A DNA stretch of 64,000 nucleotides from Cloeon dipterum. Lineage: Eukaryota; Arthropoda; Insecta; Ephemeroptera; Baetidae. Below, piece after piece: positions 23,601 to 34,761 of this stretch. The notes under the pieces are model-generated. The model worked only from the letters and a program-made list of their open reading frames with translations. It had not been told where the DNA came from and searched no databases. Positions within the stretch are counted from its first letter, which is position 1; the number at the start of each line of letters is the position of its first letter. A program made the translations under genes and the position numbers. The stretch is taken from positions 14,822,545-14,886,544 of the forward strand of contig NC_088790.1 of the NCBI RefSeq assembly GCF_949628265.1. Reading direction: 5' to 3'.

Positions 23601-25373
23601 TTTTTATATTTTATTTGGATTTTAACATACCCTGCTGGATTGACTTTTCATTTATTTCCAGTACTGAACATTATGTGCTCATCACTGGCCTCAAGCCATA
23701 TTCAACGTACGAATTCTCCGTTCAAAGTTACGACAAAAACCTCAATATCGGTACCTCCAACCAAACAGTGCAGTGCCAAACCCTGGAGGCAGGTGAGTTT
23801 CAAATGCGATTGCCTTACTTCAGAAAATCATGGAAATTTCGCAGTTCCTGAACCGCCAAGCGAGCTGAACTTCACCCAAAGCGACTCGTCAAGCGGCAAG
23901 TTTACTTGGAGCGCGCCGAGCGAGTCGAACGGCCAGATCCGCGCCTACCTCGTCTACTACACACCTGCAGAAAGCGCCGACCAGCCTCTTGAGCAATGGC
24001 TGCAGGCGCCGACCAACCAGACCTGGTTGCAGGTGTCCGGCCTGCTCCCCATAAGCTACGTGGCCACAGTTAACGCGTCGACCTCGGTGCGAATTATAGA
24101 TTGTTTAAAGTTTTGTAGGGTTGAATTAAACATATTCTGCGCAGGCTGGATACGGGATAGCCGCTGACTTCTTCAAGTTCCAAATGTTGAGTATTGACAG
24201 CTCACTTGCAGACGAACCTACCTCACTTTACTCGTTGGTAAGTGTTTTTTTTTTAATTAAAGAGTAGAATGGTTTGTAGGGTGTGACATGAGGGTGTACA
24301 ATTGATAATAGTCTTTCCAGTTATTTTTCCATAAATACCCGCCCCTTTTCTACATTTTCTTGAGATAAAAAGAAATATTATAAGCTTTCTTTAATTTTTG
24401 ACTAAAAATTAATTTGTTTAAGGTATATTTACAGAAATCACTTTTGGGTCTAAACAATATGATCTTACTGCCTTTTTAGAGACCACAACCAGACAATATA
24501 ATTACCATCCCCTAGATATGTGATTTGATTGACAAGAAACAATAAAAAAACAGGAAATAATTACTGGGAAAAATCTGACCAAATCCAATCCAATCTAAGA
24601 AAAATTAAAAGCGTTAAATTCTCAACCATAGTAAATTTAATTTCAAATTTTTGTCTTTGTGTTGCAGCGACACGACCACATTCTTCTTGCCATTTTGTGC
24701 AGCGCAGTTTTCGTTTTCCTTATATTAGGTGAGCAGACAGACAAGGTGTAAATAGAATAGTTTTCACGAGTTATTTGTTTTCAGGTGTCGTGATCGCGTA
24801 TCGGCTGGCCAAAGCGTCGCGGCTGCGCAACCACAACATACCTCACACCAACGGCAACGGTTTGCACCACCACTCTGAGGGCATCGACATGATGGTCCTC
24901 AGTTCCAGCTCCAACATACCTCCTGCTCAAACCGACCACCTGGACACCAAGGTTGGTGTTCGCATTCATTATCTGACCCATTTGGTCTCATTCTCCGCGT
25001 TCAATTTTGTTTCAGGGCTGGTACCCCACTCCCCAAGCGACCGGTGTCCACAGCAACGGGCGGATTCCAAACGGCACCTCGACGCCCATGCTTAAGCACG
25101 TGCACATCACCGAGAACCCTCGCGTAAGTTCCTCATTAATTCTAAATTAATTTCTATTAAATGTGTGTTAGTTAATCATAGATTTTTGAATTGTCGCAGA
25201 CAAAACTGATTGTTGTCGATGTTGTGTTTCAGTTTCTTCCGCGAGGGGATGGGAAGAGCGCGTGTCCATCATGTCCTGGGCCCGGCTGCAACTCGCGGGG
25301 CTGTCCGTCGTGTCAAGTGGAACCTCTGCTAGCGGCCGACGTGACTCAAGTGACGGTGCTAGCAGAAGATTAA
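13812..25373 (+). CDS. Protogenin/DCC-type Ig-FN3 receptor, copy B (complete)
   Basis: Sixteen coding exons: 13812-13875, 18834-19042, 19224-19332, 20036-20186, 20242-20665, 20932-21355, 21758-22117, 22171-22476, 23281-23524, 23662-23792, 23845-24086, 24145-24237, 24668-24728, 24785-24951, 25016-25123, 25233-25373. They total 3234 nt, 1077 residues. Order: signal peptide 1-20, Ig1 22-127, Ig2 about 128-220, Ig3 about 225-318, Ig4 about 327-415, five FN3 domains about 424-905, membrane span about 921-945, cytoplasmic tail of about 130 residues. Four Ig plus five FN3 matches protogenin/IGDCC4 rather than DCC (six FN3). Those relatives are adhesion or guidance receptors, so function is by family. 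The tail ends in a Cys-rich cluster CPSCPGPGCNSRGCPSC. Intron 1 spans 13876-18833 and is mostly palindrome arm. Exons 6 and 7 are separated by only 53 nt. Confidence 0.9.
17643..18833. other. Rest of intron 1 of copy B
   Basis: AT-rich intron between the palindrome arm and the Ig1 exon. A 16-nt string (TTCGGGGAATAAATTT) occurs both in the arm near 17299 and near 18208. No exon, RNA gene or mobile element is recognisable. Confidence 0.4.
22590..23095 (-). mobile_element. Possible non-LTR retrotransposon 3' fragment in intron 7 of copy B
   Basis: The 804-nt intron between FN3 exons (22477-23280) is much longer than the copy A equivalent (105-460). It holds a block that on the minus strand reads from a GC-richer start (GGGAGAGAGCGCCACC near 23030) into an A/T-rich tail ending with AATAAAGGCATTGCAAC near 22625. 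That layout resembles the 3' UTR of a LINE. No reverse-transcriptase frame is present, and boundaries and family are uncertain. Confidence 0.3.
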
Positions 25374-26600
25374 CGTTTAATTTCACTGTGCATAGTTTTC
25401 AAGAGAAGTTTAACACAAGAAGTTTTTCAGAAGAAGTGAACACGGGTAAACTACCTCACAGTCGGTACCTGATTCTGTAAATAATATTTGATCGACGAAT
25501 CTCGTTTATTTTCTCTCTTTCGCTCTCAAAAAGATTTCTGTGCATTTAGCTGAGTTGAGCTTTTGTTTATGCTCACAGTGCATGCAGTTTTGTTCACGCT
25601 CGATGCGACGGCGGTAACATCTCAAAAGAATCGTGCAGCAATAATGTCGTAAATTTTTGTCGTGTAAATACGTAGAGGAGAATCGGAAATTTAGGACGCG
25701 AAACGAGGAAATAGTGGCAAATTAATGGAACTCTTATCTACCTCAAGTGCTTCACTCAGGAACACTTCTCTCCCAGTCGTGTCAAGTATTTCTTTTTTAA
25801 TAATAATAATATTTATACATTGAATTTGTAAGTGCGAGACTTGCCTTTTGATTGCTTGCTAATTTTCTACAACTTTTTACGTCTGGTCCCAAGCAAAGTT
25901 TCCAAAGGTTGTCTCGAAAGTTTATCCTTTATTGTTGCTTGCTCTCCTTTGAGTCACACATTCCACTAAGCTCTTAAGATGTTTTAGCGTTATCCGTTCA
26001 CAGATCGTCCCTTAAAATCGAAATTATATGTTTTGTTACGCGAATCAAAATGTTTTGGTCCCGGTGACTGTTTACAAAATTTTCTCATTTGTAAATTGTG
26101 TGTGTAACGAGCTTAGTGATTGATAATTGAAAGAATGATTGGTGATAATGGCATGCTTGAATATCAAGTTAGTTCACTTTCAGAAAGAAAAACAAGATTT
26201 GGCAAGTTGGCCTCTCTCATTTTATTCAGCCGCTACTTATGAGTTTACCGTTCCGTCTCAGTATAGCCAGATATTTTTTATTTTGATTTATCAGTAAAAT
26301 TCAAATCACACAGGTATATCTGAAAAAAGTAAGATTGAGTCTTGTGCAGATATCTGATTGAAATAGTAGAGTCCGGACTCTAGATTGAAATTTTGAGATC
26401 ATCGTGTTTACTTCTACTTAAGCGAGCAGATTTCTTCCTCTTCCTTTATGTTTGTTTGAATATCCCGTGAAAGTTTTGAATTTATTATTGTTAACAATGC
26501 ACATTTACTAGCATTATCATTTAACGTCTGAGCAAGCCAAGCTATGATGCGGAGTTTTTCCCAATTTTAAATCAAGCAAAACAAGACAACATCTTACAAA

Positions 26601-26606
26601 AATAAA
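26601..26606 (+). terminator. Candidate poly(A) signal of copy B
   Basis: AATAAA about 1.2 kb after the stop, followed by a second overlapping A/T run. The 3' UTR (25374 to about 26630) shows no other gene. Confidence 0.35.
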
Positions 26607-26629
26607 GAATAATAAATAATAACTTTTAC

Positions 26630-28174
26630 AAACTACCATAAGGGTAAAATAGGTCGCAAACTGACGTTTATTTTTGTATTTTTAAATAACATTGAATACA
26701 CATTAGATAACATAGCAGAAATTACGCATTGTTTGATCGCAAAACGAGCAAGAACTTTCTATTTGTCTTTGCCGCTCACTGGATTTTTGTATTTTGAGCC
26801 GTTTAGAGTCAGAATTAAGCAAAGCACACACTGAAAAATGTTGCTGACTAGGGAAATGCTGGCATTTTCCCCCTTGCAAAACAAACTAGAGACGAAGAAG
26901 GGGTGTCATTTTGCTAAAACAAACAAAGGTCCCTCCGGCCTAAGACAACGAACAAATTTTTTACTCAGCAGCTCACAAAACCCACCCACCGCATTCCGAT
27001 ACACTTTGCAAAAGAACACGTGCTTGGAAAAGCCAAAACTCGTTTCTTTCTTAATCTCTATGCGTGTTTCATCATTTCTTGCTGGTCGAGTTTTTATTGT
27101 TTTGCTCGGCGGCAATTGAATGAACCTGAAATCGATCACTGTAATTCACTCGCGAATAATAATAGTTACGATGAAATACTTGTCACAGTTAATGCCGACG
27201 CAGTATCGTACCCACTCTGGCCAGATTTTTTCCTGATATTTTTGCTGTCCAGAGAGAAGCTTACCAGCCTCCTGAATATTTTATAATAATTGTTTTAACT
27301 GCACTTTGTCACAAGAGAAAAGCTAGATTGCTTGAAAAACAATTGCGTGCCACGTGCGCGTTGATTCCTCCAAACCGCTCCGCAGAAGTGTACAATCTTT
27401 TTTCCCTGAACGCGCGGCAACTTTACCCTTTTTATTGATTACCTGCATACACCTAGATATACTTGCATTTGACTGATTCACGTTTGTAAATTATACATAA
27501 AAATAATATGTAATAAAAACACTATTGTCACATAATGTGGTTTCATTCCTCAATTGATTCAGGATAGGGTGTTTACACAACTGAGTAAATTTCATCTTGG
27601 CTGCATTTCCTTTCCTGACTAGTAATAATTAAGTAATTTAGTTATAAATGGTGTGATTTTTACTTTAACATTATAACCCTTAAGATGCTTCTTTGATGAG
27701 AAATTAAATTTGAACCATTTACCTCAATTTTTTTATATGTATCTTTAAAAATTTGAAAACATCAGATAAAATGTTGCCCATTAAATGTGCAGCAAGCGTA
27801 AATTTTTGTTATTGACTATTCTTATTGTTTTAAGAGAATAAAGAAAAATCTGGTTCATATCTATATGTATTATGTATTTATTTCTCTAGTTAGTACGTCC
27901 TATGAAAGTTCTCAAAGTAATTATTGGTAGGTATTCAATTTTATTTCAGCTGTTTCATTCATTTCAAATGAAATTATTGTGTATGTATCGGTAAGACTTA
28001 ATTAAAAGGAAACATTCAATTTGAAAATGTGTCCACTTTGCTCAAACAAAATTTATGATTCGACAGTTATGAAAACACTATCAATGAAGCAAAATCTAAA
28101 ACATCATCGCTGATAGTTTACATCTAAAATAATATATGATAAAACTAATCCTATTTGTCTCACACAAAAGCCAA
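26630..28174. other. Gap between convergent copy B and HINT3-like gene
   Basis: A 93-codon frame at 26838-27119 has no recognisable domain or splice support. I see no gene, RNA or clear repeat here. Confidence 0.4.
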
Positions 28175-29138
28175 TCAGTCTAGATTCTCAAGGAATTTGA
28201 GTACTTTCTCCACAGAGACAAAGTACCAGGTGTCAAGTCCGAACCGCTTCTTTTCTCCACGGCTTAGAGTGCTGGCGGGAGAGATGACATGCAAGTGAAG
28301 ATGGTTCACAGAGTTCCGCGGCGGCGTGTGGAAACCGTAGCGGGCATCCACCAGGTTGGCACCGCGCTTTTCCAACTCGCGCTGTCCGATACTCCGCAGC
28401 AGTTGGATGATCGGTATGTCGCTCTTGTTCAGTGACAGCACGTTGGGGATGTGGTGTCTGGTCACCACCAAGAAATGGTTCGGCGCCACTGGTCTGTGGT
28501 CATTAAACATCACGCAGTCTTGATCCTTAAACATATGCAAATTCACCAAATTCACCTTAGTATCATACCAATGTTTAATAAAACATTTCAAATGAGCAGA
28601 AAGCAGTATCAATACCGAAGAAAAAAGTTGTTTGAAACCCTATGCAGGATGGGTTTGAGATAGGCCAAGGCTAGTCACCTCCATGTCCCCTCAACTCGCA
28701 TTTTATATATATTACATATACATATAAATATTACTATAGTACATATCATAATATATAATGTTCCAGCTTAAAATTGAGGTGACACATGATAGGACACTTT
28801 TAAAGTAACAAGCCTATCTCAGACCTACGTAATCTAAAAATATAATAAAAATTATTTAATGGCATTACTTGGTGCAGTATGACGTTGGGCTCTTTTAGGT
28901 CACAAATTCGGCAGAAAATGCACCAGTCTCTTGGGTCAGGAGAAAAACTCGGCCTGCGATGGCTGTGATCCGGCAATTTGTGGTCGAACTCGTCAAATTC
29001 ATCTTTGAAGAAGAAAATCGCGCGGCCATTTCCGTACCTATAATTATTTGCGATCGGCGGGCGAAAGGGCCGAGGCGCGGGTGGGAAAAACGGCCTCCTG
29101 CTCTGGAATATTCCGCTGCAATTGTTGTAATAACTCAT
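28175..29138 (-). CDS. HINT3: HIT-family nucleotide-binding protein, HINT3-like
   Basis: Two coding exons, 28869-29138 and 28175-28525 (621 nt, 206 residues), joined in phase 0 (HQ then DQDC). The first carries CIFCRI, the start of the HIT fold in HINT3-type proteins. The second carries the catalytic histidine triad NHLHLHVISP at about residues 160-169. HINT proteins hydrolyse adenosine phosphoramidates such as AMP-lysine. The N-terminal 70 residues are basic, Pro/Arg-rich and probably unstructured. The start MSYYNNCS is the first ATG in the exon. An acceptor at 29171 and a donor near 29236 on the minus strand suggest an untranslated 5' exon. HIT family is certain; the HINT3 assignment rests on CIFC and length. 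Confidence 0.85.
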
Positions 29139-29239
29139 ATTGTTTACTTCGCCGAGACTAGGCCCGGCCTGTGAAACGAGCGCTGCATAATTAGATATAT
29201 TGACATTTCAAATTATCAAAGCTGGATGACTTACATAAG

Positions 29240-30560
29240 GTGCGGGAGTCGAGTTCCCAACAGTGTACAACTCTGCTTCAATAATTTACAGGGTACATAT
29301 GTACAGACAGCAACATGATTTTACAGGATACCACAATTCAAGAATGTGAAGAATGAAGGCAGAAAAGAGAGGGGGAATTAGATCGTGGATTCTGGATTTG
29401 TGAATCGAGAAAAGGGAAAGGAAAAAAATATTTCAAAAGAATTACATATTATGAGAAATCCATTTTGTGTGTTCTGTGTTGTGATATTTTGCTGAAACTG
29501 ATCACATCACATTGCATGCATGATTTTTTTCGCTTCTGACGTTCTGACAAAGTTCACTAACCTTCTCGCTGGCTTCATTATTTTATTATTCTAGTTAAGA
29601 TTTTCCACATTTTCTAAACCTTATATAACAATTTTGTTTTCGTTTGTTTTTGCGGGTTTTAGTCAGAAATTCGATTTGCAGCAATCCTAATTATTCGTTA
29701 AAAATAAAGGAAAGTTTTTTAGTCAATTAATTCCTTGGTGCAATAATATCTTTATGGTAGAATCTAATACATTGGAAACGTCTTAAAGACCTTAACCTTT
29801 ATGTATGATCTTAAAAACCTTAATGAAACGACACTCTTTTACTTAGCTTTCTTAAAATTTTGAAATTTTCAATTTACAAAAAATTCTGCTTGTTTCTGTA
29901 TTATGTTTTATTATACCTACAGAATTAAATGAATTGGAAAAACATGTGACAATCAGAATATTCATTGATTTTTAAGTTCGTCAAAATGAAATATTTTCAT
30001 TCAAATAATTTTTAAAACTATTTTCCTGTTCCAAGTGCGGCTCCTATTGGTACCATCTCACAATCAGTAATTTGATGTATCCATTTTTTAAGCGTTCTAA
30101 ATTCGGCTTGTATACCAACTTATTTGGTTCAAAATACAAATTTAAAATTTGCTCTAGACTCACTGAAAATTCAGCAGCCTGACACGGTCAAAATTAGTGT
30201 GAATTTTCAATTAAACTCGTATACTTTCTCCACAATGATATAATTTAATTGATAATTAAAAAGTTTACAATTCAGGAGGTCAATTTTATTTCCCTCCACA
30301 ATCTAAATATGTTCTTACTTTTATGAACTCGATCAATTTATCACAAAAAAATAAAACAGAAATTAATGTTCAGTTTCAACCAGTTAAGTTAATGATAGAA
30401 TTTACAAAAATACCTTTGAGTTTAACTGAAATCAGGTTTCAGTAAAAAAATTAATAATCCTTCCAGTCCTATGAACTATATTAAGGAAATATTTACAAAA
30501 AACGTAAAGAATGAACAAACGCAGAAGATATTTCGCTGTAATTGATGAATATTTATCATC
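29240..30560. other. Gap between HINT3-like gene and Cdk1
   Basis: AT-rich, with no gene recognised. It should contain the HINT3 promoter near 29240-29330 and the Cdk1 3' UTR near 30560. Confidence 0.4.
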
Positions 30561-32802
30561 TTATTCATCTTCAGAAGGGTATTTGCTCTTGTCCAAGTCA
30601 TCAAAGTAAGGATGTTTGACTGCAACTTTGGCTGAGACTCTGCCCATGGGGTTGAAGGCGAGCATTTTCTAAATCAAAATAAAGAAATTAATTACCAAAT
30701 AATCATTTTTTACTTTTGACAGGAGGTATTGCGCACCTGCATCAAGTCAATGCCCTTAGCGTCCATGGTTGGAACGTAAGAGGCCAGGGTGTTTTGGCTC
30801 CACTGTGGAAAGGTGGCCTTGTAGTCTGGCAGTTGGGAAACGCCAGGCCAAATGTCTTCATTGGGCGTTCTCAGAATCCTGCGTTAAAATCACCATCTTA
30901 GTTGTTAAATTTTTCAGCAATATAGCAATTTAGTCCCAAAACAGGTTTGTTTATCCAAAAACTTTAATATTGTTGTAGTATGTATAATGTAAGCTTGGAG
31001 GCTGAAATAGTTGATTTAAAAACAGCGATGTAGGTTTCAATGAATTTTTATTCGTAAAAAAGAATTAAGTATAATTAATTTGTAAATGAAGTTCAGGTGA
31101 CGGTAAAAGTGTTATTAATATTTATAATATACTTGTCGATATTGTAGAATATTTTAAAAACACGGGTTTGGTGTTAATTTGAAAGCAATCCAATAGAATT
31201 CAACAATTAAAAGCAAAATTCAAATGAAAGCGTATTCCAAATTTTCCACTTGTGTTGGTGAGATTCCTATTATAAAGTATTCCAAAAACTGCTGCAAAAA
31301 GTCACTAAAAAAGCTGGACTATCTTTATACCAACTGTTGTCCACTTTTGGCACTTTTTCAAACTCTAGTTGCCAAGCACGGATGCAACTCACCTGAAAAT
31401 GCGGAAGAGCTGGTCGATCTCTGAGTCTCCCTGGAATAGGGGCTTCCTATTTGCCATTTCGCCAAAGATGCATGCAATCGACCAAATATCCACAGGGCAA
31501 GAGTATCTAGTTGAACCAAGCAGAATTTCGGGAGCTCGATACCACAAAGTGACCACCTAGTGTAAGAATTAAATATTTTTAATCATTGGAATTGTAAGAA
31601 CTGGCACGAATTTCATATTTTTAATATATTTCTGCATTATGTGTATGTCTCTTCAAATGGGTATTGTTTTGCTTTTTTTAAATAAAGTTTTACTTGGGTT
31701 TATCACCATATAGAAAAATTCAGCAGATTAAAAAACCGGACAACCGGAGAGGGCGGATATTAAGTATAAAAGTTAGGCTTTTACTAGAGGGCGGAAAAGT
31801 TTCAAAAATACAGACTGTCCATTTTAACCTCACAAATAACCATCCTAATCATTACAGAGCTTGATCTCAAGGTCTGGTGGATTTAAATAGTAATACCTCA
31901 TGTGTGTATGTACGAACAGGAATTCCAAACGCCCGGCCTAGACCAAAATCAGCAATTTTGATGATTCGACCGGCCGCATCAACAAGCAGGTTTTGGGGCT
32001 TCAGGTCACGGTGCAGAATTCGTCTTTTGTGGCAGAACAGAATGGCTAGAGTGATCTAAAATTTAAAACAATAATTCAGTGTCTCAAATTAAAAACCTTT
32101 AGCACTAAACCTGATAGACAAACGACTTGATCAATTCAGGGGGCAGGCTGCCCTTTCCCTTCGAGTCCATGAATTTGCGCAGGTCCATGCTCATGTGTTC
32201 GAAAACCAAATAGAGTTTTGATTCTTCGACTAAGACATCTAGGAGGCTGAGAGCAATCGAATTTATTAACATTTTCAGTTTATAACTGCTTTTCTAATGG
32301 GAGCTCACCTAACAATGTTTGCGTGAGTCAGTTCCCTCAGAATGGAGACCTCACGAATCGCTGTTGCTGGCATGCCTTCATCTTCTTCAGCACGGATTTT
32401 CTTCATTGCTACTATTTGGTTCGTCCGGATATCCCGTGCTTTGTACACCACTCCATAGGTGCCTGGCATGATAATGTAAAAATAATTAAGTTTTTACATT
32501 TTAAGTTAACAAAACTCATTTTAATTTATGAAATCATGTGAATAAATTAAGCATATGTCCATACCTTCACCCAGTTTCTCCATCCGCACGTAGTTTTCCA
32601 TTTCGATTTCAGACTGAAATACAAACAATAAAGCGCGTTAATTTTTTACAGCATATTATATTATTATGACATAATAAGTCCCCCATAACCGCCTATCTAA
32701 GAGAAAAATCGTAATTTGAGGGCAATATTGAATTTAAACCGTACATCTAGCCCCTGTAAAATAATAACTGAGCTGAAATGAACATACTTGGTTGATTGAC
32801 AT
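30561..32802 (-). CDS. Cdk1: Cyclin-dependent kinase 1 (cdc2)
   Basis: Eight coding exons: 32788-32802, 32565-32613, 32309-32462, 32111-32246, 31897-32055, 31393-31556, 30737-30878, 30561-30668 (927 nt, 308 residues). This Ser/Thr kinase drives entry into mitosis with cyclins A and B. Visible are the glycine loop GEGTYGVVY with inhibitory T/Y sites, catalytic [14 protein letters not shown], activation-loop site in [14 protein letters not shown], and the Cdk1-diagnostic [20 protein letters not shown]. The cyclin-binding helix reads PATAIRE instead of PSTAIRE. The first exon adds MSINQSEIE before the usual MENYVRMEK; translation could instead start at that internal Met. Divergent from Orc6. Confidence 0.95.
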
Positions 32803-33120
32803 CGTCAACAAGACACAACTTAAGTTGTAAGACACACTTTAGGAGCTATTTCCAAATTCTGTTCAACCATCAGCTTGAACAGCTTTTAACCGCGAAGTCC
32901 GCGTAAACTGTTAGAGGCGTGGCATTCGTTGAACAAGGGAGTGACGTTCTTGGTACTCATTGGTTGATTACTTAAAAATTTCCCGCTAACCCTACAGCGA
33001 TTAAAATCTCTTCTAAACCTGCCTCTGCCGCATCTGGCTGCAACTCTAAATCAGCTGTGTAGTGTGTAGTTGAACGACTTGAAGACTCTTGTGACTCTTA
33101 TTGTTTCTTTTACACTGATT
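32803..33120. promoter_or_regulatory. Bidirectional promoter, Cdk1 (-) / Orc6 (+)
   Basis: The region holds a canonical E2F-type site TTTCCCGC (32979-32986), an inverted CCAAT box ATTGG (32959-32963), a CRE-like TGACGT (32942-32947) and a GC-rich AGGCGTGGC near 32914. No TATA box is evident. These are typical of G1/S and G2/M genes and fit both neighbours. A donor GTGAGT at 33121, paired with the acceptor ending at 33832, suggests an untranslated first exon of Orc6 ending at 33120. Confidence 0.6.
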
Positions 33121-33844
33121 GTGAGTGAGTGCAGAGTGTATATCAGTTTTGGTAATTTTAATCAATTTGAGTCGACAGTCACTCCGGTGTGTATCTAGAT
33201 ATGATAATTATGCATATTATTTTACGTCACTTATAAGTATATATCTATGTATCCAATTTTGTTTAAGGCCAAATTTTTTTCCTTTTTTTGCAATAACAGA
33301 TTGGTCTTTCTGCTTTACGTACATATGTACGTGGTAGGTATAAATAATATTGCATAAATTAATATTTAAAAGTATTTTTTATGTATCAGTGATTTTCATC
33401 AAGTGCGAGGAAGGTTGAAAATTTAAATTGATTTCTGCGGGTTTTATGAATTCCATTACATCATAGATATAATTGGATATTATTAAGCACAGTTTTGATT
33501 TTTAAGTTCCCTCGTTTTTTCTGTCATTGATTTTTATATTAGTTACTAAATCATAACGCTGCATTACGAATTCCATAAATTTCTAATATTACTTTCTGCT
33601 GTGTCAGATTTGCAAAAGTCCCCCTTATGCTCCTTTCCAAACTGATCATAATTTATTATGGATCATAATGAGCACACAACATCCAAATTTTGTAAATGCA
33701 TTTATTTCATAAATATTTTTCATATAGTGTGTACTTTAACAAATAACATAAAATATCCGTGACTTGAAATACTCGAGGAAGGCATTTCTTCGTCGTCATA
33801 TTGTCATACAAAATCCGTATTAATTTATTTCAGGAGAGTATAAT

Positions 33845-34761
33845 ATGGAAAGTTTTGCGAAAAAGCTCGGCATCAACGAGAAGCCTGTTCTAAACAAAGC
33901 AAAGGAAATCGAAAGATTGATCGAAACGAAAAAGTCTTTCTCTGTCGATGCTTCTCTGCAGAGCATTTTGTGTCTTCATGTTGCTGCCAGCATGAAAGGC
34001 ACAGATTTTGACAAAGTAAAAATAATTCAAATTTACTTTGCTATTCACTCACTTTTTCTTACAGAATCTAGCAATCAAACTCTCTGCTAGCAGTAAGAAA
34101 ACGTACAACGCCAAGCTTTACATGCTAGAAAAACTCCTTGATGTCCAGCCGTTGACCTCAGTGAAGGAAATGTGTCTCAAATTCGGCGCCATGGAGGCGT
34201 ATGCTGAGGCCGACAAGTTAAAGAAACGATTTGATGAACTCTGCCAGGACGACCACGAAGACCACCCCATGTACTCTGCAGGGGCGGTTTTTGTTGTTGC
34301 AAAGTAATTATTTATTTTAGCTTCTGCTTAAACATTTTTTACCATCTTTCTTGTGTAGATCTCAGAAAATCTCAGTTGAAAAAGCGAAGATAGTCGAGTT
34401 GGCAAGAACTACGTGGACCCAACTGGAGTCAGTTATTGAAAAAATGAAAAAATTGTTTCAATCTGGACAAACCAGCAGCTCTAAAAAGACCAAACCCAAA
34501 AAACACGCTTTGCAGGAAATTTTGGACAACATTGCTGATAACAGCATTGACGGTAATTTGATTTAAACAGGTAATTTGAAACCAACAATTAATTTTCCAA
34601 TTTTAACACCAGATGATAGTAAAACTAGAAAAGAGGAGGAGGTCAAATCTGATGATGAGGAAGACTATGAGGTGTGGAGGAAAAGGATGATAAAGGAGGC
34701 TCACGAGGAGTTGGAGCAGGATGCGAAAAGGCCAAAGAAGGAAACAAGTAGGAATAATTAG
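33845..34761 (+). CDS. Orc6: Origin recognition complex subunit 6
   Basis: Four coding exons: 33845-34015, 34065-34303, 34359-34552, 34613-34761 (753 nt, 250 residues, the usual animal length). Orc6 is the smallest ORC subunit, with TFIIB-like folds for DNA binding and a C-terminal tail contacting Orc3. Its role is licensing replication origins in the nucleus, with a later role at septins in cytokinesis. Residues about 1-180 carry the helical repeats (for example KLSASSKKTYNAKLYMLEKL). The C terminus has an acidic linker then DYEVWRKRMI, matching the conserved Orc6 tail DYEIWKxRM. All three coding introns are only 49-60 nt. Divergent from Cdk1. Confidence 0.9.

Noticed and set aside
26838-27286. 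Open frames downstream of copy B
   Set aside because: Short and featureless; they lie beyond the likely copy B poly(A) signal.
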